The notes beneath the pieces are model-generated. The model made no database searches and had not been told where the DNA came from. It saw only the letters and a program-made list of their open reading frames with translations. Made by a program: the position numbers and the translations under genes. A DNA stretch of 64,000 bases from Xiheibacterium sp038325765 (GTDB lineage Bacteria > Myxococcota_A > Polyangia > Nannocystales > Nannocystaceae). The first letter of the stretch is position 1. Every line of letters starts with the position of its first letter. The DNA lies in assembly GCA_038325765.1 (NCBI GenBank), contig JBBQJI010000028.1, positions 1-64,000 of the forward strand, in the 5' to 3' direction. Below are positions 19,729-29,465 of the stretch, in pieces.

Positions 19729-20565
19729 TCACGTGCAGCGAACGGCCCACCGGGGCGTCTGCCCCGCGACGATCGCGGCGAAGTTCGCCCGGCCCACCGC
19801 GGCGTCGCCGACCGCCACCGTGCGCAGGTAGGCATCGGATTCGAGCTCGAGCCGGCGTCCCTCGGTCTCGCCGCGACCCTCGAGCGCGGCGCGCTTGAAC
19901 GCGGCGACGGCCGTCGGCGATCGCCGGGCGACGAGCTCGGCGAGCGCCAGCACGCGGGTCATCGCCGCAGCCCCGTCGGCAGCGACCTCCTGCACCAGGC
20001 CGATGCGACGGGCTTCGTCGGCGTCGATGCTCTCGCCCGTGCAACCCAAACGGATCGCGTGCGCCGTGCCCACGAGATCGGCGAGCTCGGCGGTGCCGCG
20101 GGCGCCCGGGATGATCCCGAGACTGGTCTCGGGCAACGCGAAGCTCGCCGCCGCCGTCGCCACCGCGTAGTCGCCGGTGAGCACGTACTCGGTACCCCAC
20201 CCCAGCGTGATGCCGCTGGGCACCACGACGTGGAACAGCGGCAGGTGTCGGATCCGGCGCATCAGTCCGCGCTGCCGCGAGACGTGGGCGCGCACCTGGT
20301 CGTCGTCCCAACCGACGCGCTCGGTGACGTTGGCGCCGCTGATGAAGATGGCCCGGCCCTTGCTGCTCGTGCGGCGGCTGGTCGTGCACAGGCACATCAC
20401 GCCGTCGTCGGTCTCGAGGGCGTCACACAGTGCGTCGAAGGCGTCGAGTTGCGCCGTGCCCATCTCGTTGGCCTTGCCGTGATCGAGCCACAACGTGAGC
20501 AGCTTGCGCTCGGCATCGAACTCGGGGTTGAGACCGGCGAATCGCGTGGTGTCCACGGCGCGCAT
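19729..20565 (-). CDS. Enoyl-CoA hydratase/isomerase (crotonase) family protein
   Basis: This is a 278-residue CoA-ester-processing enzyme of the crotonase fold, likely cytoplasmic. The oxyanion-hole regions are FISGANV (residues about 72-80) and the glycine-rich SGITLGWGTEYVLTGD, followed by PETSLGIIPGARGT, the usual hallmark before the catalytic acidic residue. The exact substrate cannot be told: the first acidic position follows the divergent STSLGII-type pattern, so it could be a hydratase, isomerase or hydrolase. The start is ATG at 20565, 59 bases from a divergent oxidoreductase gene. Confidence 0.85.
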   Translation of the reverse strand: MRAVDTTRFAGLNPEFDAERKLLTLWLDHGKANEMGTAQLDAFDALCDALETDDGVMCLCTTSRRTSSKGRAIFISGANVTERVGWDDDQVRAHVSRQRGLMRRIRHLPLFHVVVPSGITLGWGTEYVLTGDYAVATAAASFALPETSLGIIPGARGTAELADLVGTAHAIRLGCTGESIDADEARRIGLVQEVAADGAAAMTRVLALAELVARRSPTAVAAFKRAALEGRGETEGRRLELESDAYLRTVAVGDAAVGRANFAAIVAGQTPRWAVRCT

Positions 20566-20612
20566 GCTAGCAGCCGGTGGCGCGCTGCGAACCGTTGCGC
20601 ACACTGCCGCGC

Positions 20613-20618
20613 GAGGAA
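20613..20618 (+). promoter_or_regulatory. Ribosome binding site GAGGAA
   Basis: GAGGAA lies six bases before the ATG at 20625 and selects this start over an in-frame ATG at 20577. Confidence 0.6.
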
Positions 20619-20624
20619 CTCCTG

Positions 20625-21740
20625 ATGTCGAATGAAAGCCCCGTGCGCTTCGCGGTCGTCGGTCTGGGACACATCGCCCAGGTCGCCGTGCTCCCCGGAT
20701 TCCAGCACGCGCCCAGCGCGCGACTGGTCGCGCTCTTCAGCGGCGATCCGGTCAAGCGCCACCAGTGCGGACGCAAGTACTCCGCCCGCGCCGTCCACGA
20801 CTACGACGCCTACGAGGCGGTCTTGGACAGTGGGGATGTCGATGCGGTGTACATCGCGCTGCCGAACCATCTCCACCGCGACTACGCGATCCGGGCCGCC
20901 GAGCGCGGCGTCCACGTGTTGGTCGAGAAGCCGATGGCGATCGACGAACGCGAGTGCATCGAGATGATCGAGGCCGCCGAGCGTCACGGCACCAAGCTCA
21001 TGGTCGCGTATCGGCTGCACTTCGATCCGGCCAACCTCGAGGCGATCGAGGTCGTACAGAGCGGACGAATCGGCACGCCGCGGGTGTTCTCGTCGATGTT
21101 CTCGCGGCCGGTCGCCGCCGGGGACGTGCGCCTGACGGAGGTCGCGAAGGGCGGCGGCCCGGTCTACGACATGGGCATCTACTGCATCAACGCCGCGCGC
21201 TATCTGTTCCGCGCCGAGCCGACCCAGGTGGTCGCCGTCGCCGCCTCGCGCGACGACCCGCGCTTCCGCGACAGCCCCGAGATGGTCACCGCGACCTTGA
21301 CCTTCCCGGGCGATCGCATCGCCACGTTCACCTGCAGCTTCGGCGCCGCCGACAGCTCGCGCTACGAGGTGGTCGGCGATGCCGGCCGCCTGGTGATGGA
21401 GCCGGCCTACGAGTACGCCATCGGCTTGCGCTACACGGTCGAGCGCGAGGACGAGGATCGCAAGCAGACCCGCGGCTTCGATGTGCACGATCAGTTCGGG
21501 CCCCAGCTCGAGTACTTCAGCGCCTGCATCCTCGAGGACCGGCCGGTGGAACCCGACGGTTTCGAAGGCCTCGCCGACGTGCACATCGTCCGCGCGATCC
21601 ATCAGGCGGCCGAGGAGGGCTCGGCGGTATCGATCGCGCCGGTGCGGCAGGGCGCGCGGCCCGATCTCGAGCAGGCCCACGCGATGCCGGGCGTACGCGT
21701 GCCCAAGACCGTGAACATCCCGGGCCCCGGCGGGGACTGA
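20625..21740 (+). CDS. Gfo/Idh/MocA-family NAD(P)-dependent oxidoreductase
   Basis: This is a 371-residue cytoplasmic dehydrogenase acting on a sugar or related polyol; the substrate is unknown. Residues 1-130 form the Rossmann domain with VVGLGHIAQVAVLPGF, then ALPNHLHRDYAIRAAERGVHVLVEKPMA, whose EKP carries the catalytic Lys. The second domain includes GGGPVYDMGIYCINAARYLF, the substrate-site motif with Asp and His/Asn-type positions of the glucose-fructose oxidoreductase branch. The ATG at 20625 has a good GAGGAA site. The gene is divergent from the crotonase and converges on the nucleotidyltransferase gene, with 3 bases between stops. Confidence 0.92.
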   Translation: MSNESPVRFAVVGLGHIAQVAVLPGFQHAPSARLVALFSGDPVKRHQCGRKYSARAVHDYDAYEAVLDSGDVDAVYIALPNHLHRDYAIRAAERGVHVLVEKPMAIDERECIEMIEAAERHGTKLMVAYRLHFDPANLEAIEVVQSGRIGTPRVFSSMFSRPVAAGDVRLTEVAKGGGPVYDMGIYCINAARYLFRAEPTQVVAVAASRDDPRFRDSPEMVTATLTFPGDRIATFTCSFGAADSSRYEVVGDAGRLVMEPAYEYAIGLRYTVEREDEDRKQTRGFDVHDQFGPQLEYFSACILEDRPVEPDGFEGLADVHIVRAIHQAAEEGSAVSIAPVRQGARPDLEQAHAMPGVRVPKTVNIPGPGGD

Positions 21741-21743
21741 GGA

Positions 21744-22343
21744 CTACACCGGCAGGCGCGCGAGGTCGGCCGGTGTGTCGAGGTTGTCGAGCACGGCGGC
21801 GTCATCGGTCGCGAACACGCGCCTGGCCTTCGCGATGTCGGGCATGGCCAGCACGTCGCGCAGCGACGCCGTCGCGGCGAGGCCGAGCGCCCGCGGCAGC
21901 ACCCACGCCGGCAGCAGCAGCGGATGGCCGCGACGTTCGGCGTGCTCGGGCTGCCAGACCGCCCCCGGCTCGCGGCGGTACGCATCGATGAGCGCCGCCC
22001 ACGTCGACGGTGCCACATGGGGGCGATCGACCGTGGCGACGATCACCGCGCCAACGTCCCCGACCGCCTGGAGGCCGCGCTGCAAGCTGATGGTCGGTCC
22101 CTCGGCCCATCGTGGGTTGTGCACGATCGTCGCCGGCGCGAGCCCGGCGCCGTCGAACGGGTGGGCGCCGGTGACCACGACGATGGGGACACAGCCCACC
22201 GCGTGCGCCCGATCGACGACGTGACCGACGAAAGTGCGGTGGCGCCAGAGCAGCAACGGCTTGGGCGCACCCATGCGCATGGATGCGCCCGCCGCCAGGA
22301 TCACCGCCGCGATCCCGGCCCCCGCCGCGCGGTCGGGGATCAC
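21744..22343 (-). CDS. MobA/MocA-like nucleotidyltransferase (probable molybdenum-cofactor cytidylyltransferase)
   Basis: This is a 199-residue NTP transferase. It opens with the nucleotide-binding loop VILAAGASMRMGAPKPLL (residues 13-30) and has the metal-binding Asp in IVATVDRPHV, plus WQPEHAERRGHPLLLP, typical of MocA-like CTP:molybdopterin cytidylyltransferases. It is the last gene of a minus-strand run that begins with XdhC, a maturation factor for molybdo-hydroxylases, which supports a molybdenum-cofactor role. The start is GTG at 22343, sharing GTGA with the stop of the upstream lipoprotein gene. No xanthine-dehydrogenase subunit gene lies in the window. Confidence 0.82.
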   Translation of the reverse strand: MIPDRAAGAGIAAVILAAGASMRMGAPKPLLLWRHRTFVGHVVDRAHAVGCVPIVVVTGAHPFDGAGLAPATIVHNPRWAEGPTISLQRGLQAVGDVGAVIVATVDRPHVAPSTWAALIDAYRREPGAVWQPEHAERRGHPLLLPAWVLPRALGLAATASLRDVLAMPDIAKARRVFATDDAAVLDNLDTPADLARLPV

Positions 22344-24220
22344 CCGGACTTCTTCGGCGCAGCCGGCTTCTTCTTCTTGGACGCGGGCTCGGGCTCGGCT
22401 GCAAGCTCGCGGACTGGCGGCGCGTCGGCGCTGGCGAAGCCGCTGCCGTCGACCACCTCCTGCACGCGGAGGATGGCCTCGATCGAGGCCTTGTCCGCAA
22501 ACATCATCTCTTGCGGCAGCGACACGCCCAGCGCACCGCGATTGGCCTCGACCTTGATGCCGAGCCCCGGCTCGCCGACGTCACCGACCTTCTTGAGGTC
22601 GGCCATCGACGCCTTCGCCTGCTTGGCGGCGGACTTGTCCTTGGCCGCCATCACCGCCACGCGGAACCGCAGATACGAGACCGGGTCCATCGCCACGCAG
22701 ATCTGACAGCCGCCCATCGTGGTGCGCAGCGTGCCGAGGCCCTCGTGCTGCGCGAGGCTCGTCTTGCGCGGCTTGCCGATGCCCTTGAGCATGTCGGTGG
22801 CCATCGGCTTGGCGCCGGGTCCGATGGCGACGAACGCGGTGCGGTCCTTCACGAACGACACGATCTCGACCGCGCCCTTGTCGAGCAGGAACTCGACCTC
22901 CTCGAGTTCGCCTACCATCTCCTTGGGCGCGCGCAGCACCATGCGATCGGCCTTAGCCGTGCCCGCGGTCACGCCGTCGGCCTTCCACTCGAAGCCGATG
23001 TGAGCCGCGGTGTTCTTCCCGGCGAGCGCCTGCTGGGCATCGATCGCCTGGCGCAGCGCGTCGGCGATGCTGCGCATCGCGGCCTGGGTCTTGGCGTCGT
23101 CCCTCACGTCGGCGGCGACGACCGCCGTCATGCGTCCTTTGGCGTCGACGTAGAGCCCGAAGACCACGTCGTTGGCGACCTCGGCGAGCAACGTGGTGCT
23201 CGCCGTGATCACCTGCCGCACGATCCCGGCGAACGGCTCGGGGATCTGCGCGACCGGAATCTGATCGTTGATGAGCTTCTCGATGAGCGCCGGGTCACCC
23301 CACGACAGGGTCGTGACCAGCATCGGATCGCCGGGCAGCTTGGACTCGAGGGCGGTCGCGGTGGCCCGTGGCTTGCCGATGGGATCGATGCCGAGCTTCG
23401 AGAACGGCGCCTCGGCCGACAGCGTCATCGTGCCATCTTTGGCCATGCCGACGTCGGCGACGAGCTCGATCGAGGCGAGCTCCTTGAAGACCGCCGAGAG
23501 ATCCTTCGCGAGTTTGGAGTTCGCCGGCAGTCCGAACAGCGCCGCCGGATCGAGGTCGTCCTTGGGGATGTTCCACACCTTCGCCGTCAGTCGGTGATCG
23601 GCGCTCGCCTGGGCCCGCAACCCGGCCGCGCGCGAGATGTCCTCGGGCGACATCCCGAGCAGCAGCTCTTTGCCGGATTCCTCGAGCAGCAGCTGGCCAT
23701 CGCCGCTCTTGAGCTGCCACATGCCGTCGCCCAGGGGCTGCGGCCTCGACGACGCCGGCGTCGCCTCGATGAGCTTGCGACCATCGACCACCGCGATCGT
23801 GGCGGCGATGTTGGCGTCCTTGGCCGTCGCCGAGGAGTCCTGCGCGGGATAGGCGGCCCACATCGCGTGGATGCCCGCGAGATCGACATTGTCGAGGAAC
23901 GACGGCGCGAAGCCCATCTGCAGCAGGCCGGCCTGCAGCTCCGACTTGAGGTCGCCCCCGCCCTCGGGCACCCAGCGCCCGTTGACGTCCTTGACGACCT
24001 CGAACACCTCCGCGAGATCGGACAGCGTGGCGGTGACCTGGATCTTCTCGACCTGGCCCACCTGCTGGGCCCCACCCGGAACCGCTCCGCCGCCGGGCGT
24101 CTCGCTGCCCGCGATCACCAGCGGCGCGTCACTCGTCGGTTGCTGGGACTTCTTGCAGGACCCGGCGGCCGCGACGAGGGCGAGCGCGCTGGCCAACGAG
24201 TACGAACGGAGGCTCGGCAT
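22340..24220 (-). CDS. Large lipoprotein of unknown function
   Basis: This is a 626-residue exported protein. A signal peptide with Ala-Gly-Ser-Cys at residues 19-22 suggests lipidation. The mature part has alternating amphipathic helices and strands, several repeated phrases built on regression-like or PRC-like units, and a Lys/Pro/Ala-rich basic tail. I cannot assign a family; its length and style recall the large DUF3352-like surface proteins, but that is weak. Its first 92 bases overlap the 3' end of the DNA methylase gene, and its stop overlaps the next gene by GTGA. It is therefore part of a coupled operon. Confidence 0.75.
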   Translation of the reverse strand: MPSLRSYSLASALALVAAAGSCKKSQQPTSDAPLVIAGSETPGGGAVPGGAQQVGQVEKIQVTATLSDLAEVFEVVKDVNGRWVPEGGGDLKSELQAGLLQMGFAPSFLDNVDLAGIHAMWAAYPAQDSSATAKDANIAATIAVVDGRKLIEATPASSRPQPLGDGMWQLKSGDGQLLLEESGKELLLGMSPEDISRAAGLRAQASADHRLTAKVWNIPKDDLDPAALFGLPANSKLAKDLSAVFKELASIELVADVGMAKDGTMTLSAEAPFSKLGIDPIGKPRATATALESKLPGDPMLVTTLSWGDPALIEKLINDQIPVAQIPEPFAGIVRQVITASTTLLAEVANDVVFGLYVDAKGRMTAVVAADVRDDAKTQAAMRSIADALRQAIDAQQALAGKNTAAHIGFEWKADGVTAGTAKADRMVLRAPKEMVGELEEVEFLLDKGAVEIVSFVKDRTAFVAIGPGAKPMATDMLKGIGKPRKTSLAQHEGLGTLRTTMGGCQICVAMDPVSYLRFRVAVMAAKDKSAAKQAKASMADLKKVGDVGEPGLGIKVEANRGALGVSLPQEMMFADKASIEAILRVQEVVDGSGFASADAPPVRELAAEPEPASKKKKPAAPKKSG

Positions 24221-25280
24221 GCGCGGGAGTGTACACGCCGTCCGAACCGGCGCCCAGCGGGGTCTCGCCGGGGCTGGCGACCACGAACAGGTACTCCTTG
24301 TTGCGCAAGTGGCCGACCTTCCCGACCTTCTCGCCCTGGGGGTTGTAGATGCCGATCTTGGCGCCGACGTAGCGCTTGAAGTCGGTCTCGATCACCGTAA
24401 CGGCACCGCGGGTCGCGAGCGCCTCGGTGACGACCGCCGGTGGCACATGGCCCTCGTCGCTGAACGAGACCACGAGGTAGCGAGCGCGTACTGCCGCGAA
24501 GAGCTGGCGCATCGCATCGGCGGCGGCGGGGCGCGAGTTGAACACGCTGGTCCGCTCGCGGCAGTCGACGCGCTTGCACGCGGTGCCATACGCCTCGGGC
24601 GCGTCCCAGCGCACCAGGGTCTCCCAGATGTGATAGTTGCCCAGGTACTTGTGTTGGTTGTAGGGCGGGTCGAGGTAGGCGACGTCGACCTCGAGTGTCG
24701 GCGCGATCGCGAGGGCGTCGCCGCACAGCGCCTCACCCTTGCCGGCGGCAGCGCGCGGCAACACGTCGGGCATGCGCAGCGTCAGCGGATTGTGGGCCCT
24801 CGGCGCCCATTGCTTGAGGTACGCCATCTGCACCCCGGTGGTCGAGTCCACGCGATCGGCGGCCTCCATCAACGCCACCAGCAGCACAGCCTCGAGCTCG
24901 GGCTCGAGCCCGCGGGCCGCGATCGCGTCGCGGATCGCGTCGACGCGCTCGCCGTTGCGCGGCTGGAAGAATCGGCTGCGCACACAAAAGGTCTCGGTGA
25001 AGTAGCCGGCGCGACCGGGCAAGCGCTGCAGCTCGGCGAGCAACCGCTCGGCGTCGGCGAGCACGTCGTGCAAGTCGGCCTGCACATAGCACCGCGCAAG
25101 CGTGGCGGCATAGGCGTTGTGGTCGTTGGCGATCACCCGACAGCCCGCGTCCTTGAGCGCGTGCCCGACCCTCGATGTGCCCGAGAACAGATCCGCGACG
25201 GTGCGCACGTCGGGTAGGCGCGCCACCACGTCGCGGATGAGTGGCACCAGCGTGCGCTTCGAGCCGAGGTATTTGATCAT
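24129..25280 (-). CDS. Orphan DNA adenine methyltransferase (D12 class)
   Basis: This is a 383-residue SAM-dependent N6-adenine DNA methyltransferase. It starts with the D12-class signature MIKYLGSKRTLV, has the SAM-binding motif DLFSGTSRVGHALKDAG (residues about 29-45), and the catalytic motif IV DPPYNQHKYLGNYHIWETL (about 205). No restriction endonuclease gene adjoins, so it looks like an orphan methylase with a regulatory or genome-marking role. The ATG overlaps the XdhC stop as ATGA. The last ~30 codons overlap the start of the lipoprotein gene and are Arg/Pro-rich, so the true C-terminus may be less conserved. Confidence 0.9.
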   Translation of the reverse strand: MIKYLGSKRTLVPLIRDVVARLPDVRTVADLFSGTSRVGHALKDAGCRVIANDHNAYAATLARCYVQADLHDVLADAERLLAELQRLPGRAGYFTETFCVRSRFFQPRNGERVDAIRDAIAARGLEPELEAVLLVALMEAADRVDSTTGVQMAYLKQWAPRAHNPLTLRMPDVLPRAAAGKGEALCGDALAIAPTLEVDVAYLDPPYNQHKYLGNYHIWETLVRWDAPEAYGTACKRVDCRERTSVFNSRPAAADAMRQLFAAVRARYLVVSFSDEGHVPPAVVTEALATRGAVTVIETDFKRYVGAKIGIYNPQGEKVGKVGHLRNKEYLFVVASPGETPLGAGSDGVYTPAHAEPPFVLVGQRARPRRGRRVLQEVPATDE

Positions 25281-26164
25281 GGCTCGACCGCCGGATCGCC
25301 TTCGTCGCGTCCGGCCGCCACGCCGACCATGTTCATCGACGCACCGCTGCCGCCGCGACGCTTGGCGATCAGCTCGGCGACGATGCTGATCGCGATCTCC
25401 ACCGGCGTGCGTCCGCCCAACGCCAGCCCGATCGGCGCGCGCACCCGCGAGAGATCCGGCGGTGGCTGCCCGGACTCGCGCTCGCGGTGGACGATGCGCC
25501 GCAGCAGCGCCACCACCTTACGGCGGCTGCCGATCATGCCGAGGTAGCGATGCGGACGGCGCACGAGCGCGGCGAGGGCCCGCTCGTCACGGGCGTGATC
25601 GCGGGTGAGGATCACGATGTAGTCGCGCTCGTCGAGGCCCGCGAACAGATCCTCGAGCTCGTCGACGTCGCGGGCCTCGCGGTGGACGTCGGCGAACGCC
25701 GGATGCTCGAGCAGATCGTCGCGATCGTCGAACACCGACACGCGGAATCCGGCGGCGCGGCACAGCGGCACCAGGGCCTGCGAGACGTGGCCGGCACCGA
25801 TCACGACCAGGCGCGGCTCGGGCTGGATGAATTCCACGAACACCTCCATCGATCCGCCGCAGCACATGCCGAGATCGCGCACCAGGTGCGCGGCCACGCG
25901 ACGGCTGCGGCCATCGCGGAGCACCGCCCGGCAGGCGTCTTGGACCTGGGCCTCGATGGCACCGCCCCCGACCGTGCCGATCTGCGCGCCGTCGTCGCGG
26001 AGCAGCAGCCGCGCACCGACGATCTGGGGCGCCGAACCCGAGCGCTCGATGACGGTGGCCAGCGCCGCCGCCACGCCGGCACGGCCCGACACCACCTCGA
26101 CCACCGCCAGCGCGACGTCGAGCGCGGTCGCGCTGCCGTGACTGTCGATGCGCAAACGCTGCAC
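25277..26164 (-). CDS. xdhC: XdhC/CoxI-family molybdoenzyme maturation protein
   Basis: This is a 295-residue protein that in other bacteria inserts or sulfurates the molybdenum cofactor of xanthine-dehydrogenase-type enzymes. The N-terminal XdhC/CoxI domain includes ATVIERSGSAP and TVGGGAIEAQV, then the MCCGGSMEVFVE Cys motif. The C-terminal Rossmann domain starts LVVIGAGHVSQALVPLCRAAGF and contains DHARDERALAALVRRPHRYLGMIGSRRK. The gene is first in a minus-strand operon with the DNA methylase (ATGA overlap), the lipoprotein and the MocA-like transferase. It is divergent from the kinase starting at 26283. Confidence 0.9.
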   Translation of the reverse strand: MQRLRIDSHGSATALDVALAVVEVVSGRAGVAAALATVIERSGSAPQIVGARLLLRDDGAQIGTVGGGAIEAQVQDACRAVLRDGRSRRVAAHLVRDLGMCCGGSMEVFVEFIQPEPRLVVIGAGHVSQALVPLCRAAGFRVSVFDDRDDLLEHPAFADVHREARDVDELEDLFAGLDERDYIVILTRDHARDERALAALVRRPHRYLGMIGSRRKVVALLRRIVHRERESGQPPPDLSRVRAPIGLALGGRTPVEIAISIVAELIAKRRGGSGASMNMVGVAAGRDEGDPAVEP

Positions 26165-26282
26165 CGGCGCAGCCTACACCGCCGCACCGATCCCGGCACG
26201 CCGGATCCAGGGCATGCCGGATCCCTGCGCACCCTCGTGCACCCTTGGGGGTCGGCGTGCACTCGGCCTATGCTGCGCGCCG

Positions 26283-29200
26283 ATGGGCGTCCCCGGACCC
26301 ACCGCGCCCGCCGATCGGCCGGCAGGACCCACAGGAACTCCGGACGCCGCCGCGACCGCAGCGCTCTCGACGCTCGTCGAGGGCGACGCACCAGACGCCA
26401 CCGCCGGGCGGATCGGACGCGGCCAGGCGATCGATCGCTACGTCGTGCTCGACCGCGTGGGCAGCGGTGGCATGGGCGTGGTGTACGCCGCCTACGATCC
26501 CGATCTCGATCGCAAGGTCGCCGTGAAGGTGCTGCACCGCGTCGGCACCGGCGAGGCGGCGCAGGCGGTCGCGCGGGCCCGCATGCTCCGCGAGGCGCAG
26601 TCGCTCGCCAAGCTGTCGCACCCCAACGTCGTGACGATCCACGACGTCGGCACCTTCGCCGAGCGGGCCTGGATCGCGATGGAGTTCGTCGACGGACGCA
26701 CGCTGTCGGAGTGGTCACGCGCCGAGGTGCGCCCACCGACCGCGGTGCTCGACGTGATGCTCGCTGTCGGCGACGGTGTCGCTGCGGCCCACGCCGCCGG
26801 CATCTTGCACCGCGATCTCAAGCCCGACAACATCATGGTCGGCGACGATGGCCGCGTGCGCGTGATGGACTTCGGGCTCGCCCGCGGCCGCGCGTCGGAA
26901 TCCACGCCCGAGCCCGGCACCGCGGCCATCAGCAACTCGGCGCTCTTCGAGCTCGACGTCACCCGCGCCGGCGCCCTCATCGGCACGCCCGCATACATGG
27001 CCCCCGAGCAGCTCGCCGGCGCCGCGGCCACGCCGGTCAGCGATCAGTTCAGCTACTGCGTGACGCTGTGGGAGGCGTTGTATGGCGCCCGCCCGTTCGG
27101 CGGCGACACCGTGCACCAGCAGCTCGCAACCATGCTCGACTCGCCGCCGCGACCCGGCCCGCGCAGGGTCCCGGCGTGGCTGCGGCGCATCGTCGCCCGT
27201 GGTCTCGCGCGCCAGCCGGCCGCGCGCCATGCCGACATCGGCGGGTTGCTCGCGGCCCTGCGCTCGGGCCAGCAGCGGGCCCAGCGGCGCACGCTCGCGA
27301 GCGTCGGGCTCGGCGTCGCGGTCCTCGGACTCGGCGCGTGGGGAATCGAGCGCTGGCGCGAACAGACCGCGCTCGAGCAGTGTGCGCTGGATGCCACAGC
27401 GATCGCGACGCAGTGGCCGGGGCGTCGCGACGAGCTCGACGGCGCTCTCGCACGCAGCGGCCTCGTGTTCGCCGTCGCGACCGCCGAGCGCCTGCCACCG
27501 TGGCTCGACGCCTTCGCCGCGCAGTGGACCGACGCTGCCCGCACCACGTGCGTCGCCGCCCACCGTGACCCCATCGGTGGCGGCGCGCTCGGCAGTCACG
27601 CCGGCGCGTGCCTCGACACCCACGCCGTCTCGCTCGAGGCGCTGCTCGACTCGCTCGCCACCGGCACACCCACCGCCGTGCGCGGGGCGGTGCGCGCCGC
27701 GGCCAACCTCCCCGACCCCACTGATTGCACCGACGCGCTGGCAACCGGAGAGTTGCCGTGGTCGGGCGCCGCCGATGGAAGGCGCGTCGCCGAGCTGCGG
27801 GCTCGCATCACCCGTGCCGATGCGACGGCCGCCCTCGCGCATGTGACCGAGGCGCTGGCGATGGACGACGGCATCGTCGCCGAGTCCGTCGCCCTGGGCT
27901 GGCCCCCGCTCGTCGCAGAGGCCAAGCTCGCGCGCGCGCGTCACCTCAGCGAAGACGATCGCCTGGCCGAGGCCGAGGCCGCGTTGCGCGAGACCTACTT
28001 TGCCGCGATGCGATCGGGCAGCGATCGCATCGCCAGCCTCGCCGCGATGTGGCTGGTGCGCACCGTGGGCCGCCGCCTGGGTCGTCACGACGAGGGCATA
28101 CTCTGGGGCGAGCACGCCCGCGCGGTGCTCGAGCGCCGCGGCCACGTCGATCCGTTGGACCGCGCCGCGTTGGACTCGCAGATCGCCGGCGTCGAGCGCG
28201 ACCGCGGCAACCCCGAGGCCAGCCGCCGTCTCGAAGAGGGGGCCCTCGCGCTGCGCGAGGCCGCGATGGGCCCCGATCACCCCGATGTCGCCGATTCGCT
28301 CGATGGTCTCGGCAACGCCCTGTACCTGCTCGGCGAGGTGAGTGCGGCGAAGGAAGCCTATACCCGGGCGCTCGCCATCCACGAGCAGGTGTTCGGTCCG
28401 GTGCACCCGGTGGTCGCGGATACGCTGAACAACCTCGCCAACGTCGCGCTCGAAGAGGACCGCCCCGAGGAGGCCGAGCCGTTGCTCCTGCGGGCGATCG
28501 CGATCGGCGAGGCGACGTTCGACACCGACACCACCGACCTCGCCGTGGTTCTGGCGAGCCTCGGCAGCGTCTACATGGGCATGGGCCGCTACGCCGAGGC
28601 GCGGGCGCTGTACGAGCGCGGCCTGGCGATGGAGGTGGCGGTGCTCGGCCCCGAGCACCATGAGGTCGGCGGGTCCCATGCCAACCTCGGCGGCGCACTG
28701 CTGCAGCTCGGTGATGCTGCAGCAGCGGCCACCCACTTCGAGCGTGCAGCGGCGATCGTGGGCGCGCGACTGGACGCGATGCATCCGGTGCGCGGACGGA
28801 TCCAGTTCAACCTCGCGCTCGCCCGCATCGAGCTCGGCGAGTTCGCGGCGGCCGAGACCGCCCTGGCGAGGGCGATCGAGGTCCTCGCCGGCGCAACCGG
28901 TGATGGCCGGCGAAGTGGGGTGCAGGCGCGGCTGGCCCGCGCGATGGTCCTACGTCAGCTCGGACGCCTCGACGAGGCCCAGCGCGAGCTGGATCTCGCG
29001 CTCGCGAGCGCCGAACTCGTCGACGACGGCGGCTCGTCGCGGATGGATGCGATGTACGAGCGGGGGGAGCTCTTCCTCGCAAGGGGCAACATCGACGCGG
29101 CGCTCGCGACCTTCGCCGAGGCGGCGGGTCCGCCCGAGAAAGACGAGCCCCCCGCCACCTTGTCGGTCGCGCGGCTGCGGCTCGCGGCCGTCATCGCCCA

Positions 29201-29363
29201 CGTGCTCCGAGACGGCGCGACCGCCGATGCCGAGCAGGCGGCCGCACGCGCGCTCTCCGAGTTCGAGAAGCTGGGCGCCCGTCCGCCGGAGATCGAGGGC
29301 GCCCGCAGGCGCCTCGCCGACGCCGTGGCCCTGCCGCACACACCACGACGTCGCACGCGGTGA
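26283..29363 (+). CDS. Ser/Thr protein kinase with TM segment and TPR array
   Basis: This is a 1026-residue membrane kinase. The kinase domain (about 52-325) has GSGGMGVVY, Lys82 in AVKVLH, HRDLKPDN, DFGLARG and GTPAYMAPEQ. A helix at about 340-360 (VGLGVAVLGLGAWGI) is the membrane span. Residues about 360-520 carry paired cysteines and may form a small sensor domain. About 540-1000 is a series of Kinesin-light-chain-like TPRs (YTRALAIHEQVFGPVHPVVADTLNNLANV). This kinase-TM-TPR plan recurs in myxobacteria. The ATG at 26283 gives a leader of ~45 residues before the kinase fold. Confidence 0.92.
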   Translation: MGVPGPTAPADRPAGPTGTPDAAATAALSTLVEGDAPDATAGRIGRGQAIDRYVVLDRVGSGGMGVVYAAYDPDLDRKVAVKVLHRVGTGEAAQAVARARMLREAQSLAKLSHPNVVTIHDVGTFAERAWIAMEFVDGRTLSEWSRAEVRPPTAVLDVMLAVGDGVAAAHAAGILHRDLKPDNIMVGDDGRVRVMDFGLARGRASESTPEPGTAAISNSALFELDVTRAGALIGTPAYMAPEQLAGAAATPVSDQFSYCVTLWEALYGARPFGGDTVHQQLATMLDSPPRPGPRRVPAWLRRIVARGLARQPAARHADIGGLLAALRSGQQRAQRRTLASVGLGVAVLGLGAWGIERWREQTALEQCALDATAIATQWPGRRDELDGALARSGLVFAVATAERLPPWLDAFAAQWTDAARTTCVAAHRDPIGGGALGSHAGACLDTHAVSLEALLDSLATGTPTAVRGAVRAAANLPDPTDCTDALATGELPWSGAADGRRVAELRARITRADATAALAHVTEALAMDDGIVAESVALGWPPLVAEAKLARARHLSEDDRLAEAEAALRETYFAAMRSGSDRIASLAAMWLVRTVGRRLGRHDEGILWGEHARAVLERRGHVDPLDRAALDSQIAGVERDRGNPEASRRLEEGALALREAAMGPDHPDVADSLDGLGNALYLLGEVSAAKEAYTRALAIHEQVFGPVHPVVADTLNNLANVALEEDRPEEAEPLLLRAIAIGEATFDTDTTDLAVVLASLGSVYMGMGRYAEARALYERGLAMEVAVLGPEHHEVGGSHANLGGALLQLGDAAAAATHFERAAAIVGARLDAMHPVRGRIQFNLALARIELGEFAAAETALARAIEVLAGATGDGRRSGVQARLARAMVLRQLGRLDEAQRELDLALASAELVDDGGSSRMDAMYERGELFLARGNIDAALATFAEAAGPPEKDEPPATLSVARLRLAAVIAHVLRDGATADAEQAAARALSEFEKLGARPPEIEGARRRLADAVALPHTPRRRTR

Positions 29364-29465
29364 TGCACGCCCGGTGCGGCGATCTCGGGCGGATCCCCAC
29401 CGGATGACGCCGCAGACGGCCCACGCCTGCTACCTTTGTTCCCGTACAACCCCGAGGTCCGGAAC

